Shown: one piece after another, positions 16,830 through 25,187 of the stretch
How the letters are laid out: each line of letters opens with the position of its first letter
How positions within the stretch are numbered: the first letter of the stretch is position 1
Source: Micromonospora sp. WMMD812
Lineage (GTDB): Bacteria; Actinomycetota; Actinomycetes; Mycobacteriales; Micromonosporaceae
Reading direction: 5' to 3'
Assembly (NCBI RefSeq): GCF_027497215.1
Contig: NZ_CP114904.1
Span: 1,612,001-1,676,000 of the forward strand
Length of the DNA stretch: 64,000 bases
The notes under the pieces: generated by a model
What the model saw: the letters and a program-made list of their open reading frames with translations, nothing else
The model's database searches: none
What the model was told of the DNA's origin: nothing
Translations under genes and position numbers: made by a program

Positions 16830-18053
16830 ATGGAAAACCTGTCCCTGACGCCGGCCACGCAGGCCGTCCTCGACGCCCTGACCGAACTCGGTCACGGCAC
16901 CGTCCACGAGCTGGCCGACAAGTCCGGCAAGGCACGGTCGACCACCGACAAGGCGATCAGGACCCTGGCCGACGCCGGTCTGATCGCCCCGACCGAGCGC
17001 GACCGCGACGCGGCCGAAGACACGCCCAGCCGATGGGCCCTGGCAACTCCGGCGGAGCCCACCAACACGCTGCCGGCCGACAGCGCCGGTGTGGCGAAGA
17101 CCGCGCAGGTCGCTGCCCCGGGCCCCGGCAGCGCGGCCGACGAGCCGGACGCCGGCGACACCGCAACCGACGAGCAGCCCGGCCAGGCGGTCGACGCCGG
17201 CAGCCACGCCACCGCCGTGAACGCGACAGACCACGACGACGACACCGACGACGCGGAACACGACTCGGACGTCGACGATGTGGACAGCAGCAACGACGCA
17301 CGCACCGTCGCCGCCGTGCAGTCAGCGCGCCCCGGAGACCGCAAGGTCATGGCCATCAAAGGCGTCCTGGCCGACCACGGCGACGACGGCGCCACCCTCG
17401 ACACGATCGTCGCCGAGAGCGGCATCGCACACCCCACCGCCACCCGACTGCTCACCGCCATGGAGCAGGCCGACGCCGCCCGCCGCCAACCCGGCCAACG
17501 GTGGATCGCCGGCCCCACCAAGGCCAGCGACGTCGACCCGAACCCGCGCCCGCCCCGCTGCCCCCTGTGCTACCAGGCCATCCGCGGTTCGACGAGCGCG
17601 CCGAGCGCCGCGGCGGCCGTGCGGCCCCTCATCCAGCCGGACGGCACGCTACACATCCTCGGCCCGGACGGCGCGACGCACGCCGTCACCCTGCCCACGC
17701 GCACTCCCCCACCTGCGCCAGGCATCACCGGACGCGCAGGCCGCAGCGACGGGACCGTCAACGGCGACGGGAGTCAGCCATTCGCCCGGGGCGAGCTGGA
17801 GCGGCTCACCCTCGAGGTCCTGGCCACCGACCCGGGCCGGGCGATGACCCCGCAGGACATCGCCACCGACATCGGCGGGCGACTCGGCCGCTCGGTCAGC
17901 TCCGGCGCGGTGCGCAACAACTGCACCAAGGCCGCCGCCGCCGGCCGCATCCGCCTGGTCTCCGACGCGCCGCTGACCTTCACCAGCCCTGCGCAGCCCG
18001 ACAACGGCACCGCCGCCGAAGCCGCGACGGGCAGCACCACCGGCCAGCCCTGA
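16830..18053 (+). CDS. Multi-winged-helix DNA-binding protein
   Basis: A 407-residue protein with three separate winged-helix-like modules. The first is near 1-70 (ATQAVLDALTELGHGTVHEL, RSTTDKAIRTLADAGLI). The second is near 172-225 (KVMAIKGVLADHGDDGATL, HPTATRLLTAMEQADAA). The third is near 325-385 (LTLEVLATDPGRAMTPQDI, GAVRNNCTKAAAAGRIR). They are joined by a very acidic linker (about 125-155, Asp/Glu runs) and a segment with a CPLC pair (about 249-252). AGGAGG precedes the ATG. Such proteins are common in actinomycete integrative elements and probably bind element DNA as regulators or partition/replication factors. Function is inferred from fold and context. Confidence 0.75.
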   Translation: MENLSLTPATQAVLDALTELGHGTVHELADKSGKARSTTDKAIRTLADAGLIAPTERDRDAAEDTPSRWALATPAEPTNTLPADSAGVAKTAQVAAPGPGSAADEPDAGDTATDEQPGQAVDAGSHATAVNATDHDDDTDDAEHDSDVDDVDSSNDARTVAAVQSARPGDRKVMAIKGVLADHGDDGATLDTIVAESGIAHPTATRLLTAMEQADAARRQPGQRWIAGPTKASDVDPNPRPPRCPLCYQAIRGSTSAPSAAAAVRPLIQPDGTLHILGPDGATHAVTLPTRTPPPAPGITGRAGRSDGTVNGDGSQPFARGELERLTLEVLATDPGRAMTPQDIATDIGGRLGRSVSSGAVRNNCTKAAAAGRIRLVSDAPLTFTSPAQPDNGTAAEAATGSTTGQP

Positions 18054-18074
18054 TCCCCGCCAACCCCATCGCAT

Positions 18075-18108
18075 CCGCGGGGGCCGAGCCAGAGCTCTGC
18101 CCCCGCGG
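18075..18108 (+). terminator. Perfect 10-bp hairpin downstream of multi-HTH gene
   Basis: CCGCGGGGGC (18075-18084) pairs with GCCCCCGCGG (18099-18108) across a 14-nt loop, 22 bp after the stop and 22 bp before the next start. It is an attenuator or terminator candidate. Confidence 0.55.
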
Positions 18109-18129
18109 CACGTAGGAAAGGACATACAC

Positions 18130-19119
18130 GTGCCGCACGAACTTGAGAACTTCTCCGACGGAACAACCGCCTTCGCCAGCGCCCGCCTGTCGGCCTGGCA
18201 CCAGCTCGGCACCGTCACCCAGGACACGATGAAAGCCGAAGACATCATGGCCGCCGCCCGGCTCGGCGGCTGGGGTGTGCGCACCGTCCGCACGGTTGGT
18301 ATCGACGTCGTCGACGGCGTCGAGGTGCAGATCCCCGCCGACGACAAGCGGATGACCGTGCGCCGAAACCCCGTCACCGGGAGCACCGAGTATCTAGGGA
18401 TCGTCGGCACCGACTACACGGTGGTGCAGAACGAGCAGTGCGCCGAGATGCTGGACCGCCTCGTGGACCAGGTCGGCGGCGCCCACTTCGAGACCGCCGG
18501 CAGTCTACGTCGCGGTAAGAGCGTGTTCGTGACGATGAAGCTGCCCGACGCGATGGAGATCGCCGGGGTGGACCGGCTGGATCTGTACCTGATCGGCACG
18601 ACCTCCCACGACGGCACCGCCGCACTGCGGGTGGACGCCAGCCCTGTCCGGATCGTGTGCGCGAACACGCAGCGCGCCGCCTTCCACCACGCTGTCGGGC
18701 ACTACACGTTCCGGCACACCTCCCACGTCAACTCCCAGATCAGCCAGGCCCGCGAGGCGCTGGGCCTGATGTGGAAGTACCTGCAGACCTTCGAAGATGC
18801 CGCCGAACGGATGCTCCAGACGGCGCTGACCATGCGCGAGTTCGAAAACGTCGTCGCGCAGGTGTGGCCGGTCAAGGACAACGCGTCCGCGCAGACCATC
18901 AACAACGCCAAGCAACGCCTCGGCACCCTCAAGTACCTGATCCGCGAGGCCGACACCCAGAAGGCCATCGCCGGCAGCCGGTGGGCCGGATACCAGGCCA
19001 TCACCGAGTACCTCGACCACTACCAGCCCGCCAAGAACGACATCGTCCGCGCCAACCGGGTGCTCACCGGCAACGTCGGCGAACTCAAGGTAGCCGCGTT
19101 CGACCTGCTGAAGGTCTGA
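18130..19119 (+). CDS. DUF932 (phage/plasmid-like) protein
   Basis: A 329-residue protein of the DUF932/TIGR03299 phage/plasmid-like family. It begins MPHELENFSDGTTAFASARLSAWH, the classic N-terminus of the family (Trp-His preceded by a small-residue run). It continues with TEYLGIVGTDYTVVQNEQ, VFVTMKLP and the conserved SPVRIVCANTQRAAF core. The GTG start is preceded by AGGAAAGGA. The family occurs widely on phages, plasmids and ICEs; roles in recombination or anti-restriction have been suggested but none is proven. It supports the mobile nature of this region. Confidence 0.92.
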   Translation: MPHELENFSDGTTAFASARLSAWHQLGTVTQDTMKAEDIMAAARLGGWGVRTVRTVGIDVVDGVEVQIPADDKRMTVRRNPVTGSTEYLGIVGTDYTVVQNEQCAEMLDRLVDQVGGAHFETAGSLRRGKSVFVTMKLPDAMEIAGVDRLDLYLIGTTSHDGTAALRVDASPVRIVCANTQRAAFHHAVGHYTFRHTSHVNSQISQAREALGLMWKYLQTFEDAAERMLQTALTMREFENVVAQVWPVKDNASAQTINNAKQRLGTLKYLIREADTQKAIAGSRWAGYQAITEYLDHYQPAKNDIVRANRVLTGNVGELKVAAFDLLKV

Positions 19120-19310
19120 CCGCACACCCAATGTCGCGGGGCAGCGGTCACCGATCCGCTGCCCCGCCCCGGACCTGGCGACCCGATCGCCGGTCTCGTT
19201 CGACACCCCCGCACCGGCCTGCACCCCTATCGCACCCGCCGCCCGCTCCCGGTCGGCCGCGCGTCCGCGCGAACACCGACCCTTTCGTGTTTTCTCCGGA
19301 AGGCAACCAC

Positions 19311-20330
19311 ATGACCAAGTTCATCGTCGGCGTCATCACCGTCGTCATCGTCTTCTGCTTCGGCCTGCCCATGCTGCTGCTGTCGTCGGTCATCGGCGGC
19401 TCCGATGCGTGCGGCATCGTCGCCGCGCCCGGCGTGCGCCCCTCCGACCAGCCGCCCGACGGCGGCACCTGGGACCGCGGTCAGCTCGAAATCGCCGCAA
19501 CCATCATCGACGTCGGCGTCTCGAAAAGCGTTCCCCGGTGGGGCTGGGTCATCGGCGTCGCCACCGCCATGCAGGAGTCCGGCCTGCGCAACCTGCCATT
19601 CCTCGGCAGCCGCAACGACCACGACTCGATCGGGGTGTTCCAGCAGCGCCCGAGCCAGGGCTGGGGCACCGTCGCCCAGCTGTCCAAGCCCGCCTACCAG
19701 GCAGGCAGGTTCTTCGACAAACTCCTAACCGTCCCCGGCTGGCAGACGATGCCGCTCACTCAGGCCGCCCAAACGGTCCAGGTCTCGGCCTTCCCCCACG
19801 CCTACGCCACGTGGACCGACGACGCACTGCACCTGGTGGAGCATCTCACCAACACCCTCACGGACTGCACCACCGACGCACTCGCCGCCCTGCCGGCCGG
19901 GTTCGCGCTACCCGCCAACACCCCACCCGCCGCGGCGACCGCCGTCTTCTGGGCCCTGAACCAGCTCGGCACGCCCTACCACTTCGGCGGATCATGCACC
20001 GACCCGCACGCCGGCAACCCCGACACGCAATGCGACTGCTCATCGCTAATGCAGTCGGCCTACCGGACAGCCGGCATCTCCATCCCGCGCACCACCACCG
20101 AACAGGTCAACGCCGGCAAACCCGTGGCCGGGCCAGCGCGCCTGCTGCCCGGCGACCTCATCCTCATTCCCGGCAGCAAAGGCACCATGGCCCACCCACG
20201 GCACGTCGGCATGTACCTCGGCGAAGGACTCATCATCCACGCCCCACAGACCGGCGACGTTGTCAAGATCACCCAACTGAGCAGCTGGCTCCACCAGATC
20301 GCAACGATTCGCCGCATCGCGGATCCGTGA
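19311..20330 (+). CDS. Membrane-anchored NlpC/P60 cell-wall hydrolase of the T4SS
   Basis: A 339-residue peptidoglycan hydrolase that would open the cell wall for the conjugation apparatus. The N-terminal segment FIVGVITVVIVFCFGLPMLLL (about 4-24, given here in part) is a signal anchor. Residues 50-185 resemble a transglycosylase-like module with a candidate catalytic Glu89 in AMQESGLRN. The NlpC/P60 endopeptidase domain (about 205-335) has Cys243 (CDCSSLMQSAY), His298 (HPRHVGMYLG) and His310 (IIHAPQTG) as the Cys-His-His triad. GGAAGG precedes the ATG. Similar VirB1/TcpG-like two-domain hydrolases accompany Gram-positive T4SS genes. Confidence 0.9.
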   Translation: MTKFIVGVITVVIVFCFGLPMLLLSSVIGGSDACGIVAAPGVRPSDQPPDGGTWDRGQLEIAATIIDVGVSKSVPRWGWVIGVATAMQESGLRNLPFLGSRNDHDSIGVFQQRPSQGWGTVAQLSKPAYQAGRFFDKLLTVPGWQTMPLTQAAQTVQVSAFPHAYATWTDDALHLVEHLTNTLTDCTTDALAALPAGFALPANTPPAAATAVFWALNQLGTPYHFGGSCTDPHAGNPDTQCDCSSLMQSAYRTAGISIPRTTTEQVNAGKPVAGPARLLPGDLILIPGSKGTMAHPRHVGMYLGEGLIIHAPQTGDVVKITQLSSWLHQIATIRRIADP

Positions 20331-20671
20331 GCCCCATGCAGGTTCTCAACCTCGATGACGCCTTCTCCAGATCGTGTCGCCGTCGAGGGCCTGTCCGGAC
20401 CTTTGTGAGGCCGTGATCGCCTTCTGGGTGTCCGCTGCCCGGCTGGCGCCCCGACGAGCCACACCGAACCACGCCTACAACCGACCACAATGAGCGGCTG
20501 GCCAACGAACGAGGGAGTCGCCAACGTCCCGTCGACTACGCTCCGTAATGGTGCGTGACCCGAGTGCGTCCGGAGTAGCCGAAGAGAGGGTGCCAAATGG
20601 CCAATCTCTGGAAGCATCGACAGCCTCATCCGCTTCATCGCGCAAGCCCCAGCGAACCGGCCAATCGCGCC
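20331..20671. other. Intergenic region, boundary of cargo block
   Basis: About 340 bp between the last transfer-type gene and the second cargo block. A minus-strand frame contains short Arg-rich peptides but no recognisable gene. The base composition is slightly more mixed than in neighbouring genes. A junction is plausible here but no repeat or att core was found. Confidence 0.4.
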
Positions 20672-21376
20672 TCAGCTCGGCCTGACTGACGGCGCCAGAA
20701 TCCCCCGACGACCCCTCGCACGGTTGATCAATACGGTGGCAGCTGCCGCCGATACCCACACGGTCAGCCGCACCGGCTGAGCCATCAGGCTTTCCGGCGG
20801 CGGAGGCAGTACCACCATCTGCAGTGCGGCGCCGGCAGGCACCAGTAGGGCCGCGAGTGTCCCGGCCAAACCGGGTCGCCGGATCAACGCGCCGGCAACC
20901 CCGAGCGCAGGGCCGAGCACCACGCTGCCGATCAGCCAGTACCGGGTCGCCATGCCCCACCATGCGCCGCCGTCGAAGAGCACGTCCATGCCGTAGTAGG
21001 CGGTGGTGGCGAACACCAACGCGAGGCCCCCGGCTGCCGCGCCGCGCAGCAACCCCGCAGCAGGTCGTGCGTGCCGGCTCACCAGCCAGCCCACCAGCAC
21101 AGCCGTCGCGGCCCACGCCCATCCGGCGTCGAGAACCAGGCTGGCGAACTCTGCGACCTGCGACCAGCCACCACGTTCAGCGCGCGCAGTGCCGACTTCG
21201 CCAAGCCAGACCGGCACATGGTTCACGACCGAGTCGACGGCACCCAACGCCATCCCTACGACCGGTCCAGCCGCAACCCACCCCACGCCATCACGCCCCC
21301 GCATCATGGCAATCATTGTGCCGGGCTCGCTCATGACTGACTGGCCCGAGGTTGACGGCCGAAACGAGACGAGCAC
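20672..21376 (-). CDS. Multi-pass membrane protein of unknown function
   Basis: A polytopic membrane protein of about 234 residues with roughly six hydrophobic helices (GWVAAGPVVGMALGAV, AWAATAVLVGWLV, GLLRGAAAGGLALVFATTAYYG in part, YWLIGSVVLGPALGVAGALI, LAGTLAALLVPAGAALQ, LTVWVSAAAATVLI). I do not assign a family. The start is uncertain: GTG at 21376 has GGAG 6 bp upstream, GTG at 21397 is longer, and ATG at 21334 lacks a ribosome binding site. It stands alone on the minus strand. Confidence 0.62.
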   Translation of the reverse strand: MLVSFRPSTSGQSVMSEPGTMIAMMRGRDGVGWVAAGPVVGMALGAVDSVVNHVPVWLGEVGTARAERGGWSQVAEFASLVLDAGWAWAATAVLVGWLVSRHARPAAGLLRGAAAGGLALVFATTAYYGMDVLFDGGAWWGMATRYWLIGSVVLGPALGVAGALIRRPGLAGTLAALLVPAGAALQMVVLPPPPESLMAQPVRLTVWVSAAAATVLINRARGRRGILAPSVRPS

Positions 21377-21681
21377 CTTACGCTCCGCCGTGCTCACATA
21401 TCACCACGAGCGCCTGTTCCAGCAGTGACGGCCACCGCAGACGGCACCGCAATAACGGGCATCCGAAAGAGGATCGCCGGCAGTCCACAAGCCGGTCTAC
21501 CGCCACGGTCACATGCACGGCTTGATCGGGTGAGCACATCTGCCGCAATCCGCGCGTCACGTAGCATAACGGTGGCGCCTGCCGCTCGCCGACCGGAACT
21601 GCCGAGTTGAGTGCGTCGCTGAAGCGGATTTCTCTGCTCTTCAGCGGTTCTGTTGTTCCCAGCCTGGCAGGGACGGACGAT
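21377..21681. other. Intergenic region containing direct repeat copy 1
   Basis: About 305 bp between the membrane protein gene and the 3' end of the amidase gene. The only feature is the 76-bp repeat at 21539-21614, described separately. Confidence 0.5.
21539..21614. repeat. 76-bp direct repeat, copy 1
   Basis: From TCTGCCGCAATCCGCGCGTC to GTTGAGTGC, this matches 22881-22956 at 75 of 76 positions; the single difference is G at 21606 against A at 22948. It lies just beyond the 3' end of the amidase gene. Flanking sequences on both sides are unrelated, so the boundaries are sharp. Confidence 0.9.
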
Positions 21682-22791
21682 TCAGAGCCTCTCGATCGCG
21701 AGCCCGGTTGCGCAGAGCAGGTCTTCGCCGCGCATTGGGCCGACAAGTTGCAGGCTAGCGGGCACGGCTAAACCAGGTGACGGTATCGGCATGGAGATGG
21801 CAGGGACGCCCGCGAGATTGAACGGCGCGGTCAGCTGGGTGAGTGGGAAGCCCGCGAAATCCGTCAACAGCGGTGGGGTCGCGACCAGCGTCGGTAGCGC
21901 CAGAACGTCGACCTCGCCAAGTGCCGCGGCCACCTCTGCCTGCCACGCCGCGCGGGCGGACATGGCCTCGGCCAACCGTTGCGCGGTGACGGCGCGGCCG
22001 GCGTGCAGGCCGCCGTTGACGAACGCGCCAACTCCGTCGGCGTCAAGCAGCGCATGGTGCGCCCTCCACAGCTCGCCGAGGATGATTGTGTCGAGGGTGT
22101 CGTAGGTCTGGTCCCACCCGCGCAGCCGCACCTCGCGGACGGTGAGTCCAGCTGCGTGTAGTGCGGCGTCGATTACCTCTTCGACCGCAGCATCGACGCC
22201 GTCTATCCGCAGCCGACCGACCAGACGAGCGGGACGCGACGCGACCGTCCAGTCCGGCTCGAGCAAACGCATCCCGGTGACGACGCCCGCCACGTCGCGG
22301 GCAAGTGGGCCGATAGTGTCCAGACTGGGCGCCAACGGCCAAACACCCCCGGTCGGCACTCGTCCCCAGGTCGTCTTCAATCCCACGATCGCGCAACACG
22401 CGGCGGGGATGCGGACCGAGCCGCCGGTGTCGGAGCCCAACCCGATGTCCGCTTCACCGTTGGCGACCGCCACCGCGCTGCCGCTGGATGAACCACCCGG
22501 GATGCGATCGGGCGCCACGGGGTTGACCGGGGTGCCGAATGTCGTGTTGTCGCCCACCGGGCTGACGCACAGCTCGGTCAGTGTCGTTTTACCGACGATG
22601 TAAGCGCCAGCCGAGCGCACACCGGCGAGGCACCGCGCATCGGACGTGGCGGGGACCGCCCGATCACGTACCGCCACGCACCCGGCAGTCGTGATCACCC
22701 CGACCATGTCGATGGCGTCCTTGACTGCGACGCGGATGAGCCCGTCGGGTCTGGCGGCGGGCGGATCAAAGCGGGTTATCCAGATCGACAT
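21682..22791 (-). CDS. Amidase signature-family hydrolase
   Basis: A 369-residue amidase (hydrolysis of a carboxamide; substrate unknown). The Ser-cisSer-Lys triad is visible: Lys24 in VAVKDAIDMVG, the cis-Ser within PGGSSSGSAVAV (about 101-103) and nucleophile Ser125 in GSDTGGSVRIPA. The N-terminus (MSIWITRFDPP) is short, as in a known actinobacterial subgroup, and the total is below the usual 450-500. No signal peptide is seen, so it is cytoplasmic. The gene with its flanks is bracketed by two 76-bp direct repeats, suggesting it can be gained or lost as a unit. Confidence 0.92.
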   Translation of the reverse strand: MSIWITRFDPPAARPDGLIRVAVKDAIDMVGVITTAGCVAVRDRAVPATSDARCLAGVRSAGAYIVGKTTLTELCVSPVGDNTTFGTPVNPVAPDRIPGGSSSGSAVAVANGEADIGLGSDTGGSVRIPAACCAIVGLKTTWGRVPTGGVWPLAPSLDTIGPLARDVAGVVTGMRLLEPDWTVASRPARLVGRLRIDGVDAAVEEVIDAALHAAGLTVREVRLRGWDQTYDTLDTIILGELWRAHHALLDADGVGAFVNGGLHAGRAVTAQRLAEAMSARAAWQAEVAAALGEVDVLALPTLVATPPLLTDFAGFPLTQLTAPFNLAGVPAISMPIPSPGLAVPASLQLVGPMRGEDLLCATGLAIERL

Positions 22792-23156
22792 CCGGCGAAC
22801 ATACGGCGCACCAACGATCGGCCACCAAGCATTTAGCGGACCGAAAATCTACGAACGCCCTTCGGGCGAAAGCGTCCGCTTCTGCCGCAATCCGCGCGTC
22901 ACGTAGCATAACGGTGGCGCCTGCCGCTCGCCGACCGGAACTGCCGAATTGAGTGCACGCAACAGCCCGCCTCACGACACGCCCGCCTCGCCGGTCGGCA
23001 CCTACGTCAGCCCGCTGGGCGACACCAGCCGGGCCGCTTGCTAGGGGGTCGTGAATATGGTGACGTACTCGGTGAAGCCGAGCAGGTGGGCTCGTCCCGA
23101 GTACCCGATCAACCGAAACGGCGGCCGGGAACAAGTCCCGGGCCGCCGCTTGTGGT
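22792..23156. other. Intergenic region containing direct repeat copy 2
   Basis: About 365 bp upstream of the amidase gene and downstream of the SDR gene. It contains repeat copy 2 (22881-22956). A short minus-strand frame of about 49 codons starts inside the repeat (ATG at 22914) but shows no ribosome binding site or homology that I recognise. Confidence 0.45.
22881..22956. repeat. 76-bp direct repeat, copy 2
   Basis: The second copy of the repeat, in the same orientation as 21539-21614 and 1342 bp away, 75 of 76 identical. It lies about 90 bp upstream of the amidase start. No inverted ends and no transposase gene are present. Confidence 0.9.
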
Positions 23157-24065
23157 TCATGCCTGGAAGTAGTGCCCCTCGTCCAGGTCGGCGATCAGGC
23201 CGGGGTGGGCCGGGGTCCAGCCGAGCAGTTCGCGGGTGATCGCGGCCGACGCCGGGTTGTCCATCTGCGCGAACGACCCGAGGAAGCCGAAGTAGTCGCC
23301 CGCCTCCTCGGGGCTGATGCTCCGGACCGGGATGCCCAGGTTGCGGCCGACGGCGGCGGCGATCTCGGCGAACGGGACGCCCTCGTCGGCGACTGCGTGC
23401 AGGCGCGAGCCGGCCGGCGCCTTCTCGAGGGCGAGCCGGTAGAGGTCGGCCGCGTCGAGCGTGTGCACGGCCGGCCACCGGTTGGTGCCCTCGCCGACGT
23501 ATGCGGCGTACCCGTTCTGTCGGGCGGTGGCGATGATGGCTGTGATGAAGCCGTAGTGGTCGAGCGAGCTGTGCACCGTGGGCGTGAGCCGGACGATCGA
23601 GGAGCGCACGCCGCGCGAGGCGAGGTCGGCCACGAAGTTTTCCGCGTCGATCCGGTAGCCGGCCGGGAACACGTCCCGTTCGGTGCCAGGGCGGCCGACG
23701 ACGCCGCCCATCGCGAGCATGGCCGTCCCGCTCGTGCCGACCAATGGCTTGCCGGAGCCGTCCAGGCCGTCGGCCAGTGCCTTGAGGGCCACTAGGTCGG
23801 CCTCAGCAGCGCCGGCCATGTCGCCGGTCAGCATGAGGTCGTGGCGGAACGCGAGGTGGATCACGCCGTCGGAGGCGGCCGCCTCCTCGCGCAGCACGTC
23901 GAGGTCGGACAAGTCGCCGCGGCGCACCTGGGCGCCGAGCTTCTCGATCGCGGCGGCCGACGCGTCGGAGCGGGCCAGGCCGACGACCTGGTGCCCGGCG
24001 GAGAGCAGTTCCGGCAGGACCGCGGAGCCGAGGTGGCCGGAGGCGCCGGTGACGAATACGCGCAT
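23157..24065 (-). CDS. NAD(P)-dependent SDR / atypical epimerase-type oxidoreductase
   Basis: A 302-residue extended-type SDR. It starts MRVFVTGASGHLGSAVLPEL with the GxxGxxG dinucleotide motif at residues 7-13. It has LARSD near the ribose-binding strand, GDLSDLDVL and DGVIHLAF as in NAD-dependent epimerase/dehydratase-like reductases. The usual YxxxK is not evident at its normal place, so catalysis is unclear. The ATG at 24065 is chosen because GGAAGG lies 7 bp upstream. It diverges from the tetR gene across 118 bp carrying three operator-like inverted repeats, and is very probably repressed by that TetR protein. The substrate is unknown. Confidence 0.88.
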   Translation of the reverse strand: MRVFVTGASGHLGSAVLPELLSAGHQVVGLARSDASAAAIEKLGAQVRRGDLSDLDVLREEAAASDGVIHLAFRHDLMLTGDMAGAAEADLVALKALADGLDGSGKPLVGTSGTAMLAMGGVVGRPGTERDVFPAGYRIDAENFVADLASRGVRSSIVRLTPTVHSSLDHYGFITAIIATARQNGYAAYVGEGTNRWPAVHTLDAADLYRLALEKAPAGSRLHAVADEGVPFAEIAAAVGRNLGIPVRSISPEEAGDYFGFLGSFAQMDNPASAAITRELLGWTPAHPGLIADLDEGHYFQA

Positions 24066-24086
24066 CGTGGTTCCTTCCAAGGACCG

Positions 24087-24166
24087 ATGTCATCTTGTGT
24101 CATCACCGTACACCCTGATGTCACCACGCGACATGCCTCCCCGAGGAAGATGTCGCCGTGTGACAT
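24087..24166. promoter_or_regulatory. Three TetR operator-like inverted repeats
   Basis: Two perfect repeats of the form ATGTC-N7-GACAT lie at 24118-24134 and 24150-24166, and a 9/10 copy (ATGTC-N7-GTCAT) at 24087-24103. Their starts are 31 and 32 bp apart, about three helical turns, so bound dimers would face the same side. They fill the gap between the divergent SDR and tetR genes. The third extends to GATGTC-N7-GACATC. Confidence 0.75.
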
Positions 24167-24170
24167 CGGA

Positions 24171-24176
24171 TATCAT
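24171..24176 (+). promoter_or_regulatory. -10 element of a leaderless tetR promoter
   Basis: TATCAT ends 7 bp before the ATG at 24184, placing the transcription start at or next to the start codon. The 24150-24166 operator occupies the position between -35 and -10, so bound repressor would block RNA polymerase directly. Confidence 0.45.
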
Positions 24177-24183
24177 CGCCGGC

Positions 24184-24774
24184 ATGGCCCGTTGGCAACC
24201 GGACGCGCGCGGCCGCTTGGAGGCGGCCGCCTTGGAGCTGTTCCGCGAGCGCGGCTTCGAGCAGACCACCGTCACCGACATTGCGGCCCGCGCCGGCCTC
24301 GACAAACGCACGTTCTACCGGCTCTTTGGCGACAAGCGCGAGGCGCTCTTCAGCGGCGGCAAGCTGCTGGAGGAGGTCCTGGTCAAGACGGTCGCCGAGA
24401 CGGACGCCGCCCCTTTCGAGACCGTTATCGCCGCCTTCCACCGGGTGGCGGACGAGATCTTCGCCGACCGCCTCGACCTGGTTCGGGTGCGCCAGTCCAT
24501 CATCGAGGGCAGCCCCGAGCTACAGGAGCGCGAGCTGCGCAAGACGGGCTCGCTGGCGGCGGCGGTCGCCGCCGCCCTGATTGCCAAGGGCGTCGGCGAG
24601 ACCACGGCCACCCTGGCCACCGAGTCGGGCGTCACGGTCTTCCGGGTGGCGTTCGCCCGCTGGGTCGCGCCCGGCAGCGGCGCCTCCCTTACCGACCTGA
24701 TCGCCGAAACGGCCGCCGAGCTGCGCGCGGTCACGTCGGCCCCAGAACTACACCCGGATCGCTGTCAGTACTGA
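24184..24774 (+). CDS. TetR-family transcriptional regulator
   Basis: A 196-residue repressor. The N-terminal helix-turn-helix is ARGRLEAAALELFRERGFEQ, then TTVTDIAARAGLDKRTFYRLFGDKREALF. The C-terminal helical domain (about 60-190) is the ligand and dimerisation part. The ATG at 24184 has no Shine-Dalgarno but lies 7 bp after a TATCAT -10 element, consistent with leaderless translation. It is divergent from the SDR gene and probably represses that gene and itself through the three ATGTC-N7-GACAT sites. The inducer may be the substrate of the SDR enzyme. Confidence 0.92.
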   Translation: MARWQPDARGRLEAAALELFRERGFEQTTVTDIAARAGLDKRTFYRLFGDKREALFSGGKLLEEVLVKTVAETDAAPFETVIAAFHRVADEIFADRLDLVRVRQSIIEGSPELQERELRKTGSLAAAVAAALIAKGVGETTATLATESGVTVFRVAFARWVAPGSGASLTDLIAETAAELRAVTSAPELHPDRCQY

Positions 24775-25187
24775 ACGGTGCAGTACCGGTGGGCCGCTGG
24801 TGGGCCGTAGAAGCTCATCCCCGACGGGCAGACCGTGAAGTCGGCAGGCGTCCCATCCGGCGAGCTTCTGGCCAGGCAGCGGGCGGTGCGCCGTCTGTCA
24901 CCGTCACCTCCGCACTGGCCCCGACCACGCCGGCCGTGTCACGCCATCACCGAGTGGGACACGATGCCGCGATAGCGAATATCCGGACTGGCGCGGCGCG
25001 CCGGAGGAGGACGCTTCGTCCCTCGAAGAGACTTGCTGCCCGCCCTTGACGGAGACCAGCGCCCGGACCCGCGCATCCTGATTCGCCGCCGTCCGTGCGC
25101 GCAGGTAGGCGACGAGCCGTCACGCTCGGTGTTCGGCGTCCCGTGGTGCCCGGCATCCTGAACTGCCGAAGAGCGGATGCCGTACAG
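24775..25187. other. Intergenic region, no gene recognised
   Basis: About 410 bp between the 3' ends of the convergent tetR and histidine phosphatase genes. No convincing coding frame, hairpin or repeat was found. Confidence 0.5.

Noticed and set aside
21539..22956. The 76-bp repeats as insertion-sequence ends
   Set aside because: They are direct, not inverted, and enclose an amidase, not a transposase. Reported as a direct repeat only.
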